A stretch of 64,000 nt of DNA from NCBI RefSeq assembly GCF_963678635.1, contig NC_087065.1:7155209-7219208 (forward strand), read 5' to 3'. This document shows positions 21,087 through 32,924 of the stretch, in pieces (the stretch's first letter is position 1; each line of letters opens with the position of its first letter). The notes under the pieces were generated by a model that had not been told where the DNA came from, made no database searches, and was given only the letters and a program-made list of their open reading frames with translations. The position numbers and the translations under genes are program-made. The stretch comes from Symsagittifera roscoffensis (lineage: Eukaryota; Xenacoelomorpha; Acoela; Convolutidae).

Positions 21087-22119
21087 TTTTATAATCAATT
21101 TTTCTCCACTTTATTGAGATGCGAATTGCAATGCACATAAAGCCTTTTCTACGTTTCAAAGTAAACTTGGCTATTTTTGATTATTTTAAAACATTGATAT
21201 TTTTGTTTCTCATTTGTGTTACTCAATAGCTGAATTTTGTTACTTTCAACAGTTGCCAGACTCTATTCCCTCCAATGTTTGCCCCATTGTAATTTTACAC
21301 CCGCCATCCCCAACATGAATCAATCCCAACCCCCTTCAACCAGAGGGTGGGGGATCAAGGGATTAAGGGGTTGTTGGTTCAGGTGCGGGGGTCGGGTGAA
21401 TAGGCGTCATCGCGAGAGCATCTGCTTCAAGCTTATATTCAAAATATTTAGGCAAAATTCTTCTTTTAAGTTCACTTTCAGTTACATTTCTTAATTACTC
21501 CAACCCATAGAATTGTTTGTCATTGATTTTAATTGATATACACGTTCTCGTAAGCAACACTGTTGATGACAAAATAATCTGGTAATCATTTATAGCTATG
21601 AAAGATTGTTTTTTTTTTCTGTTTAAAATACAATTCACCTGATCTAAAGTAGGAAAATTTTGATGTTTTTGTTTTATCAGCAACAAAAAACAAAAAAGTT
21701 TACCAAAAAATTTTTAAACTAAAATTTCTTTTCATTTTTTTTAATTTCAAAGTTTTCCCCTCTAACTGCAAAAAAAAGAATATGTACGGTAAAACTATTG
21801 CATGAAATTTTGCTATCTTCTTGTTAGTTTTTAAGAGATTCAGGTATTTTTCTTGGTCAAGTATCGATAAATTCTAATTACTTCATACATTCGAAACAAG
21901 TTGAACAACTCGTAAATGAAGTACGCACGCTCGTAAGGCCACGTATAATCGCTACTAATTTTTCGGTCAACAAAAAATCTCTGCGTTAAGCCCTCTCATA
22001 TTGACAGACAGTTCTATTACATTTGCAGTACACAAGATTTTAACAATCAAACAATCCATCAAACAGATCAAGTTTACTTTTTTCGACAAATGTGAAAAAC
22101 GTTTAGTTTTTAGGGCCCA
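21087..22119. other. AT-rich sequence with one C/G-rich patch
   Basis: No gene supported. A GC-richer patch at 21290-21430 carries facing C-rich and G-rich runs (acccccttcaacc, aaggggttgttggtt) that could pair imperfectly. ORFs across it have no protein-like character. Confidence 0.5.
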
Positions 22120-24600
22120 CAACGTGAACTCGCTGAAGCGATATCAGATGCAACGGAGCGTAAGTGTGTCGAAATGGCTTCAAACAAAACGACTGTGAAT
22201 TTGCAGCTTCTCTTTTCCGCATGTACTATCAAATTAGGATAAAATAGCGCAACATGCTTTTATGCTTTACAGACGAAAATGTTCGAAACCCAACAGATGA
22301 GAAGACCCGAGAAACTTTACAACTCGACCCTATAACATGAATCATCTGTTACATCAAGTCAGCAAACGGCAGTCCAAACATGTAAAACAGCTCACAGCAT
22401 ATAACCTACAGTAACTCAAGATCACTGACAGGTTCAACTCTACTTCATTTATGAAAAAAATACATTTTTGTCTTCGGCGAACATGTGCTTCCAATGTTCG
22501 GTAAACATAGCTAGCTTTTTACAAAACTAGTGCAAACACTTTAACCGCTTTCAGGTTCTCATCAAAATGAGATCAAAGTTTTTTTCCCCGAATTGACTGT
22601 TTTCAACTTGCTGTTTAAATGCAAACAAGGTCAAGCAAAAAAACGACCAGCAATAAAATCATGAAAGTTTGTAATTGCGACATCATGCAAATTTGTCAAG
22701 GGTAGAAAAACCCCATTATTTCAGCAAAACTACTGGAAGATTCCAGACCTCAATAATCCCTTCAACAACTCAGTGCATGTCACGACAACTTATTTAACAA
22801 TCAAAAGCAACCAAGAAAAGTAAACAGAGCTGATATAGACCTCTAACAAAAGAATGTTAGTTACGATATCTCTACAAACAAATACGGCTTAAGAGATTTC
22901 ATACTTGCCAGAAATAAAGCTCCCGAGCTCAAGGCAATCCACGAGTTGTCATCAATTATGCTGCTTTTTTATAGCTTTGAGATTGAAGACTGGGGTTAAA
23001 TTGGAACTCAGCTAACTTCCTGCGTCTCACTTATTGCGGTAACTTTTGATGAAAAGGCAAGATTCTTGTAAAGAACTACTCCAGGGCATATGAGAACTAG
23101 GAGCTTATTTTAGAGGGAACAAAGTCAAAAAGCTTCAGCAAAAAAATACGTTAGAGCAGCAAAGGCCATCAAATGAAACATAAAGCAACCTTAAAAAAAT
23201 TACCGAATAGCTCTTTGACGACAAATTTGTTATAATGAATCTTTTGTGTCCACTAGATGACGAGCAACTTTATTTTGGGTTTGCCCCAGTTTTTTTTAAA
23301 TATAGCGATTATCCAAACAAACAAAAGACAAATATCTGTGATTTAATAGCCATGAAATGCTTTTTTCTGCCAAATAGAAGTGAGAAAACAACTGTTTGGC
23401 TAAATTTGCGGAGCCAGGTATCTCACAACTCTGCATCCTGGATCAGATCAACAGCAGTGATTGTTATTCTTCCTTGCTTTCCGCTCCAGTTTTTCTGTTT
23501 AGCCATTAGACGAGATTCCACAAAAATTGAAACACCCAAATGTTCAAAAAGGAAGTAATAACCAAGCTAAACTAAAATTTGGTTATTTACGAGTTTTTAT
23601 TACTTTGCTTGTTGCCTGAAATTGTTCAGATTTGCATTGAAAGGTATCACTTACTTGATATTAAAGTTATGGTTTGTAAAGTTTTAATAAATGATTAGAT
23701 GTTTGTTCATCAAAACTAACCCTCGTAGAAGACATTAACCCGCTAAAAGTAGTTTCTCTAGGAAGTTCAAAAATAATTAATGAAGAAAGAAACTTTTCTT
23801 CAGAAATCCTACAACTTGGAGGCGGAACAAAAAGCGGAATGATCCATGAGCATAATGGGTCCAAGAGCAGAAAAACAAAAAAATATTAACTTTTTTTTTA
23901 TTTATTCGGGCTAATTGATAAAAACAGTTATTATAATCTTCAATAATACCAAGAAAAAGAAAAAAAATCTGAAGAATTGAAGAAAATAATCAAGTTTTTT
24001 AAAATTGAATTTTAAAAAATCTCAATTAAATTATTCAAATTATGCATAAACTATTGCTTCCTTGGTAATATTGACATTTCTTATACTTAATTTACCGATT
24101 AGTTTATAAAATTTGATATTTTTCTGTTTTTCTGCTCTTGGACACATTCTGCTCTTAGACCATTCTGCTCATTCTAGCCACCCTTTAACTTGTATCATGA
24201 ATTTTGAAAAATCTTACCATTGTTTGTTTTGTTAAGCTTGTTTCAACTCGGTTTAAAATATAACTTGAAAGTATAAAGTATAACTCGGTTTGAAGTAGAA
24301 CCGGATTATTTATACACTAACGATTTAGCAGTTAAAAAAATCGCGCATAAAAGGGAAACCACTATGGTAAAATTGGATTTGTTAAATCCCCCATAACCAA
24401 ACAAGACAATTGATGGCTTTGTAAACTATTTCTCAGTTTCAAAATTTTGAGCTCGATTTATCACTTGCTTGTAGGGTGTGAAAAGTCCTCCAATATGTCA
24501 GTTCGAGAGTCGAAGCTTATCTGGAAAAAATCATTAATGGCAGCTATTTTCAATTTCGCTTTTTTTTCAAGAAGAAACGACCAGCACTGAGTGCAAATGA
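22120..24600 (+). repeat. Old diverged duplication, copy 2
   Basis: Partner of 19141-20880, with colinear similar blocks spread over a longer distance. An insertion of several hundred bases lies roughly between 22950 and 23580 and another near 23860-24200. Short ORFs (for example 23235-23558) are not shared with copy 1 and are probably chance. Confidence 0.5.
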
Positions 24601-25177
24601 GAAACCTAACCTGTTATCCATTAGCAATCTGTCAAATTGGGTATAGATTAGCTAATTTATTGGACTGAACGACGCGAATGTTGTCTCCATTTAAGTACAT
24701 ATTTTATCGTTTAGGCAGGCTTTTATTATAGCTGTGCTTTTCAAAGCAGATGTCAAGGCAAAAATGGCTTACGCTCGTATTCGGTACAAGGATACTTCAA
24801 TGTTTTTTTCCCTAACTGGCCAAGAAACAATTAGAGCATATAATATTTCAAGTACACAATTACGTATATCTGACTCTAAGTTTATTATCCTCCAACATCA
24901 AATCGGTTCAATTGTAAAAAAAACAAGACTGTTCTTATCAGGGCGATTGTTCCGACTGCCCTATAAAATCTATAAACAGTTTTCAATTTAAAAAAGCTGG
25001 TGACGTTTACACACAAAAAATGAAAATTTTTGATTCTTTTTGAAATTTTTTTTTGACTTGTTCCAAAGGTTTCTAGAGCTAATATTAGAGGATCAACCTA
25101 CCTATTTATCAGGTTGCCGAAATGCATGAAAAATTATGATTTTCATCTTAAAAAATATCTAAATCGAACAGAGACTT
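24601..25177. other. AT-rich sequence before the array
   Basis: An 85-codon ORF at 24734-24991 has ordinary-looking composition but no recognisable motif or splice context. Nothing else is supported. Confidence 0.4.
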
Positions 25178-27598
25178 TATGTATAATTAGTTAATTATGG
25201 TCTCAATCTAGGGGGAACTTCATAATTTCGTACATTGGACGCATTAGCGTGACGAGGGAGAGGGGGCAGTATGGGCGAGCCCCCATTTCTGGTTGCTAAA
25301 TTTTTCCAAAGGTTCCCCCCTTTGGTATAACTTTACGACATCCATATTTGGCTGACTATCTTCAAAAACTTGGTTGATATCAATCCTTTTTATCTCTTGG
25401 TAGATTAGATATCTTGATATGTAATCCATGATTGTTCGCCTCCCCCCCCCCCCCCACCCCCATCTATACAATCAAAGCGTGTAAACGTTGAGAAGAGATG
25501 ATAGGGGCTGTATCATGAGTTCATCTATCCGCAAGCTAAGTTTTAAAATTTTCAGCTTTTGTATAAATTTCAAATAGCTAAGTAAGCTCTTTTGGAGCTA
25601 ATTGTCGATTTCTGAGAGCTGACCCGCATCCAAGTTAAGACTTAAGTATTTGCTTATAACGGATTATTATGATGATTTTCTGAGAATTATAATTGATTAT
25701 AATTACCAAACTTATGTGTTTAGAAAATTTATTTTGATTATAATCGTGATAATTTGCAAGCGATTATAATATCTTATAATCATTTATAATTGATTATAGT
25801 TCATACGAAAAACCCTTAAAATCAATTAAAAATTATTGAAATCGATTATATTCTCTTATTTTATCAAAACTGTGTCACAACAAAAAAAAAACATTTGATT
25901 TATATAATATGGGTTACTAATTTTTTGTCTATAGCAAAACCTCTAAAAGAGAGATCTATTGTCACACTTTAGTTCATCTGAATACAAAGTTTTACCACGA
26001 AACAAAAGTTTCATAGAGATCCTTTTATATTAGTGGAAAGGTTACCACGGTGGGTCAAAAATAAATTTTTTGACTGAATCAATAATGAAACTAAATCAAT
26101 TTGCTGATGTTATGCTGGTTAAATAAGCTAAAAATTGTGCATCATGAAACAACTTTAATGACAAAAAAAAAGAAACAAAACGTTAAAAAATTGAAATGAT
26201 TTGAAAACTTTAATAACAGTTCTCACATTTTCACAGGAACCAACGTCTACAAAAAGCATAAAATATAAGCAACTTAGATTCAACGTTCACTTCGAAGACA
26301 CAATGGGCAAACAAAAGGGATAATAATTGACTATAATCGATTATAACGGATTTTTGTGCAAAACTCATGAATTAGAAATTGGAATAAAAATAATGAATTA
26401 TAATTGATTGTAATTGTATCAAAAAATTGACGGAAAAGTAAACAGTTATAATTGATTAAAGTTGATTATAATTGATTATAATTTGATTTCAAAAAGAGAG
26501 ATTATAATCGATAATTGATTGACTAAAATCAATTTTTTCTCAGTTTTAGTGAGACTAGTACTAAAATCGTAAAAAAAAGTTGATTTTTAACGCTTGAAAC
26601 TGGATGCGGGGAGCGTAGATAGTTATATGAATATACAGAACAAAGATTTTATGGTAAAAATTTATCATAATGGTATTCAATGGATTTGTTTTACAAATAA
26701 ATGAGTATTTAGAACAATATAACGAAATTGATTGTATGGTTCTAACTACCCGGTTTTTCGTGACCCATTTTTAGTGTCCTAGAATAGTACCAAAAGGGGG
26801 GATCCTTTGGGTCGGCATTGGGTCGAATCCCTGAGGGATGAGGGAGCGTCAAACCCCCTAAATCCGCCCATGTAATCAAAAAATGTTCTGGATAGCTTAC
26901 CATAATCGGTTATCTAGACAACAATTTAGTCAACGAAAAACCAATATAATCGATATTTGTCTATGAAATCTCGGTGTGGCAAATTTTTCACTAGCAGCAT
27001 TAGCGTCTCAGCACCTGGCAGTTGCCAGCACCTTGAAGTTGCAGCTTATCAAGTACAACAGTGCTTTAAGTAATGTGCTTTAACATGCAAAAAGTAATAA
27101 ATTGTCAACCTGAGATTTTGACTTGTTCCATTTCACCACTCACGTTAAGATTGTGGATTTGTGATCACAATTACGATCGAGTTTTAGCATTTCCAGAGTG
27201 TCGCAACCAAAGTTAGGCATCTGTTATTTTTGGGCACGAAGAAAATTTGTTATTTCCCGACTTCGCATTTCGAGGCAATGTGTCCGCTATTGGCCTAACA
27301 AAACGAAAATAACTGCTGTGACCAAAAGTTAGCAATGTGTCTGCTGCTGGAGTGAACAGAGAAAAAATAACTGTGACCGGCGCGACCAAAAGAAAGTAAA
27401 CGGCGACCAAAAGTTTTAATTTGTGTTTCGACCAATTCGACCAAAATTTGGTATATTTCGACCGGCTCGAACAAAGGCTCGATATGTTTTGACGGTCTCG
27501 ACCCACACTATTTAATTGTCGGTTATGTTGGACCGAGAAAAATGTTTTCATTGAAAAAAACGTTGAAATCGAGTTTGATTGAAAAAAAATGGACCAAG

Positions 27599-27649
27599 TT
27601 AACATCTTTCCCCAACAAAAAGGCTTTTTTTTGTGGGGGTGGATGTTAA
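27599..27649. repeat. C/G-rich inverted repeat in unit A
   Basis: TTAACATC plus a C-run faces a G-run plus GATGTTAA around an AT-rich spacer, giving a stem of about 20 pairs with a few mismatches. The same hairpin occurs near 31247-31297 and 34540-34590. In unit D (37898-37974) it has turned into long G-runs. Confidence 0.75.
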
Positions 27650-27901
27650 TTTGGTTGTAAGTTTGAAATTTTCAGCCAATCAGAATCGAGCAATTTACAT
27701 GCTGCGCTTAGCAAATGTGTTTCCAAAAACACATGAAAAAATTTTAAAAAAAATCAAAAATGTTTCGAAGTGAGTTTCAGTTGTTTGTCATTTAGTTTTT
27801 TGACCAAACTGTGTTTTCTTTTTTATAGATTTTGTCTTGACTTATTTTACGAGCATTTCGTGACAAATGTTTTCCCTATGTAGCGGCTAATTTTTTTAAC
27901 A

Positions 27902-28087
27902 TATCGCAATTAATTTTTTGACCATTTTGCAACTAATTTTTCGACCATTTTGCAATTAAAATTTTGAGCATTTTGCAATTAATTTTTTGACCATTTTCCA
28001 ATTAATTTTTTGACCATTTTGCAATTAATTTTTCGACCATTTTGCAATTAATTTTTTGAGCATATTGCAACTAGTTTTTCGACCATT
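27902..28087 (+). repeat. 23-bp minisatellite in unit A
   Basis: About eight imperfect copies of a 23-base motif, TTGCAATTAATTTTT plus (C/G)ACCATT. Equivalent blocks lie in unit B (31551-31687), C (34843-35032) and D (38230-38417), with different copy numbers, so the motif count changes independently of the large units. Confidence 0.85.
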
Positions 28088-28848
28088 GCGACCAAGATGC
28101 CTAATTTCTATAATTCGTCCACGGCCATGAAGCTCTGTCCAGACTATGGATTTAGTCGATAAAAAAAAAGGTGTACCAGATCCATTACGGCAAAAAGGTA
28201 CTCATGTCTTAAGTTGTGTTATAATTTTCGTCTTCAATTGAATTTCGGGCCAAACTCAATCTGTGAATTTATAATTCAGAATTGCACTCAAATTAATGCA
28301 AGACAAAAAGTGGATTGTTTATTTAAAATGTTCATCGGACACATTTTGACGCTATTTTACGGTCTAGGAGTACCAAATAAATTGTTTTGTTTTTGTCTGT
28401 TCGTGAAAATTATATTGAATTCTTTTTCCATAAACTGAAAACAGTATAAGACTTGTTGGAAAAAATAGCGCATAAAAAATAGAGTCAAATGGTTCTAATT
28501 ATTCAAAACATCAAGCAAAAAATTGAATTTTTTTTTTATGTAAAATGATTTTTGGACTGACAACGACAGAAAAAAGGAAAGAAAAACTTACCTCTATAAA
28601 TAGTAATTTTATAGATACTATTAACAATGCTTATTCAGGCTATAAATGACCTCTTCCGTGTTCGCGTTGTGCTGTCCTTTTTTAATGCTATTAAGGAGAA
28701 TGAATGAAAAAGCAGCACAAAAAACTGTTTCAGTCGCATTGTCAATTTGGGCCGAGATTAGAATTATAATTACCAGCTGATTCTTACTTGGGTTACAGCA
28801 GATTTGGGTAGATTTTCATTTTGCAGCTAACTTTTCTGTATGTATTAT

Positions 28849-31800
28849 GTATAATTAGTTAATTATGGTCTCAATCTAGGGGAAACTTCATAATCAGAAT
28901 TTCGTTCATTGGACGCAGTAGCGTGCCGAGGGAGAGGGGGCAGTATGGGCGACCTCCCCCCATTTCGTTTTGCTAAATTTTTCCAAAGGTATAACTTTAC
29001 GACATCCATTTTTGGCTGACCAGCCTCAAAAATTTGGTTGATATCAATCCCTTTTTATCTCTTGGTAGATTAGATATCTTGATATGTAATCCATGATTGT
29101 TCGCCCCCCCATCTATACAATCAAAGCGTGTAAACGTTGAGAAGAGATGATAGGTGCTGTATCATGAGTTCATCTATCCGGAAGCTAAGTTTTAAAATTT
29201 TCAGCTATTGAATATATTTCAAATAGCTAAGTAAGCTCTTTTGGAGCTAATTTTCGATTTCTGAGAGCTGACCTGCATCCAAGTTAAGGCTTAAGTATTC
29301 GCTTATAACGGATTATTATGATGATTTTCTGAGAATTATAATTGATTATAATTACCAATTTTATGTGTTTAGAAAATTTATTTTGATTATAATCGTGATA
29401 ATTTGCAAGCGATTATAATATCTTATAATCATTTATAATTGATTGTAGTTCATACAAAAAACCCTTAAAATCAATTAAAAATTATTGTAATCGAAGATAT
29501 TCTCTTATTTTATCAAAACTGTGTCACAAAAAAAAAACATTTGATATATATAGTATGGGTGATTAAATTTTTGTCTATAGCAAAACCTCTAAAAGAGAGA
29601 TCTATTGTCACACTTTAGTTCATCTGAATACAAAGTTTTACCAGGAAACAAAAGTTTCATAGAGATCCTTTTATATTAGTGGAAAGGTTACCACGGTTGG
29701 TCAAAAATAAGTTTTCTGACTTAATCAATAATGAAATTAAATCAATTTGCTGATGTTATGCCGGTTAAATAAGCTTGAATTGTGCATCATGAAACAACTT
29801 TAATGACAAAAAAAAGAAACAAAACGTTAATAATTTGAAATGATTTGAAAACTTCAATAACAGTTCTCTCATTTTTCACAGGAGCAAACGTCTACGAAAA
29901 GCATAAAATATAAGCAACTTAGATTCAACGTTCACTTCGAAGACACAATGGGCAAACAAAAGGTATAATAATTGACTAATCGATTATAACGGATTTTTGT
30001 GCAAAACTCATGAATTAGAAATTGGAATGAAAATAATGAATCATAATTGATTGTAATTGTATCAAAAAAATTGACGGAAAAGTAAACAGTTATAGTTGAT
30101 TAAAGTTTATTATAAATGATTATAGTTTGATTTCAAAAAGAGAGATTATAATCGATAATTAATTGACTAAAATCAATTTTTTCTCAGTTTTAGCGAGACT
30201 AGTACTAAAATTGTAAAAAAAAAATTGATTTTTAACGCTTGAAACTGGATGCGGGGAGCGTAGATAGTTATATGAATATACAGAACAAAGAAAATTATGG
30301 TAAAAATTTATCATAATGGTATTCAATGGATTTGTTTTACAAAAAATTGGGTATTTAGAACAATATAAGGAAATTGATTGTATGGTTCTAACTACCCGGT
30401 TTTTTGTGACCCATTTTTAGTGTCCTAGAATAGTAACAAAAGAGGGGATCCTTTGGGTTGGCAGCGGGTCGAATCCCTGAGGGATGAGGGAGCGTCCGAA
30501 CCCCCCTAAATCCGCCCATGTAATCAAAACATGTTCTGGATAGCTTACCATAATCGGTTATCTAGACAACAATTTAGTCAACGAAAAACCAATATAATCT
30601 ATATTTGTCTATGAAATCTTGGTGTGGCAAATTTTTCACTAGCAGCATTAGTGTTTCAGCACCTGGCAGTTGCCAGCACCTTGAAGTTGCAGCTGATCAA
30701 GTACAACAGTGCTTTAAGTAATGTGCTTTAACATGCTAGAAGTAATAAATTGTCAACCTGAGATTTTGATTTGTTCCATTTCACCACTCACGTTAAGATT
30801 GTGGATTTGTGATCACAATTACGATCGAGTTTTAGCATTTCCAGAGTGTCGCAACCAAAGTTGGTCATCTGTTATTTTTTGGCACGAAGAGAATTTGTAA
30901 TTTCACGACTTCGCAGTTCGAGGCAATGTGTCCGCTATTGGCGCAATAAAACTAAAATAACTGCTGTGACCAAAAGTTAGCAATGTGTCTGCTGCTGGCG
31001 TGAACAGAGAAAAAATAACTGTGACCGGCGCGACCAAAAGAAAGTAAACGGCGACCAAAAGTTTTAATTTGTGTTTCGACCAATTCGACCAAAATTTGGT
31101 ATGTTTCGACCGGCTCGAACAAAGGCTCGATATGTTTTGACGGTCTCGACCCACACTATTTAGTTTTCGGTTATGTTGGACCGAGAAAAATGTTTTCATT
31201 AAAAAAAAACGTTGAAATCGAGTTTGATTGAGAAAAAATGGACCAAGTTAACATCTTTTTCCCACAAAAAGGCTTTTTTTGTGGGGGTGGATGTTAATTT
31301 GGTTGTAAATTCGAAATTTTTAGCCAATCAGAATCGAGAATTTTACATGCAGCGCTTAGCAAATGTGTTTCCAAAAACACATGACAAAATTTAAAAAAAA
31401 TCAAAAATATTTCGAAGTGAGTTTCAATTGTTTGTCATTTAGTTTTTTGACCAAACTGTGTTGTCTTTTTTATGGATTTTGTCTTGACTTATTTTACGAG
31501 CATTTCGTGACAAATGTTTTCCCTATGTAGCGGCTAATTTTTCTAACATATCGCAATTAATTTTTTGACCATTTTGCAACTAATTTTTTGACCATTTTGC
31601 AATTAAAATTTTGAGCATTTTGCAATTAATTTTTTGACCATTTTCCAATTAATTTTTTGAGCATTTTGCAATTAGTTTTTCGACCATTGCGACCAAGATG
31701 CCTAATTTCTATAATTCGTCCACGGCCCTGAAGCTCTGTCCAGACTATGGATTTAGTCGATAAAAAAAGAGGTGTACCAGATCCATTACGGCAAAAAGAT

Positions 31801-32445
31801 ACTCATGTCTCAAGTTGTGTTATAATTTTCGTCTTCAGTTGAATTTCGGGCCAAACTCAATCTGTGAATTATAATTCAGAATTGCACTCAAATTAATGCA
31901 AGACAAAAAGTGGATTGTTTATTTCAAATGTTCATCGGACACATTTTGACGCTATTTTACGGTCTAGGAGTACCAAATAAATTGTTTTGTTTTTGTCTGT
32001 TCGTGAAAATTATATTGAATTCTTTTTCCATAAACTGAAAACAGTATAAGACTTGTTGGAAAAAATAGCGCATGAAAAATAGAGTCAAATGGTTCAAATT
32101 ATTCAAAACATCAAGCAAAAAATTGAATTTTTTTTGTGTAAAATGATTTTTGGACTGACAACGACAGAAAAAGGAAACAAAAACTTACCTCTATAAATAG
32201 TATTTTTATAGATACTATTAACAATGCTTATTCAGGCTATAAATGACCTCTTCCGTGTTCGCGTTGTGCTGTCTTTTTTTAATGCTATTAAGGAGAATGA
32301 ATGAAAAAGCAGCACAAAAAATTGTTTCAGTCGCATTGTCAATTTGGGCTGAGATTAGAATTATAATTACCAGCGGATTTTTACTTGGGTTACAGCAGAT
32401 TTGGGTAGATTTTCATTTTGCAGCTAACTTTTCTGTATGTATTAT
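28849..32445 (+). repeat. Tandem array unit B (about 3.60 kb)
   Basis: Same order of landmarks as unit A, with small indels. The C tract is reduced to seven. Its end (32097-32575) was duplicated again. Confidence 0.9.
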
Positions 32446-32924
32446 GTATAATTAGTTAATTATGGTCTCAATCTAGGGGAAACTTCATAATTTCGTACAT
32501 TGGACGCAGTAGCGTGCCGAGGGAGAGGGGGCAGTATGGGCGACCTCCCCCCATTTCGTTTTGCTAAACTTTTCCAATTATTCAAAACATCAAGCAAAAA
32601 ATTGAATTTTTTTTGTGTAAAATGATTTTTGGACTGACAACGACAGAAAAAGGAAACAAAAACTTACCTCTATAAATAGTATTTTTATAGATACTATTAA
32701 CAATGCTTATTCAGGCTATAAATGACCTCTTCCGTGTTCGCGTTGTGCTGTCTTTTTTTAATGCTATTAAGGAGAATGAATGAAAAAGCAGCACAAAAAA
32801 TTGTTTCAGTCGCATTGTCAATTTGGGCGGAGATTAGAATTATAATTACCAGCGGATTTTTACTTGGGTTACAGGAGATTTGGGTAGATTTTCATTTTGC
32901 AGCTAACTTTTCTGTATGTATTAT
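32446..32924 (+). repeat. Nested 479-bp tandem duplication
   Basis: Bases 32097-32575 and 32576-33054 are adjacent direct copies with only a few differences. One is gctgag against gcggag, another cagcag against caggag. It is therefore younger than the 3.6-kb units. The unit start landmark occurs at 32446 and again at 32925 because of it. Confidence 0.9.

Larger units (their letters stand above)
25178..28848 (+). repeat. Tandem array unit A (about 3.67 kb)
   Basis: First of four large direct repeats. Landmarks in order: gtataattagttaattatgg at 25181, G-rich gagggagagggggcagtatg, a C14 tract at 25442-25455, a cluster of TTATAAT / ATCGATTATAA motifs, gggtcgaatccctgaggg near 26830, the block of CGACCAAAATTTGGTAT repeats near 27430, a C/G-rich hairpin at 27599-27649, and a 23-bp minisatellite at 27902-28087. 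No unit has an intact convincing gene. Confidence 0.9.

Noticed and set aside
24734-24991. 85-codon ORF
   Set aside because: No motif, no splice context and no copy elsewhere in the window. It could be chance.
27902-28087. CRISPR-like array
   Set aside because: The 23-bp repeats are adjacent without unique spacers, and the genome is eukaryotic.
28214-28438. 74-codon plus-strand ORF in the array units (also 35157-35381)
   Set aside because: Unit B has a one-base deletion that breaks it, and unit D is altered too, so the frame is not maintained.
32243-32455. 70-codon ORF repeated at 32722-32934
   Set aside because: Repeated only because of the recent 479-bp duplication. The matching frame is broken or changed in the other array units.
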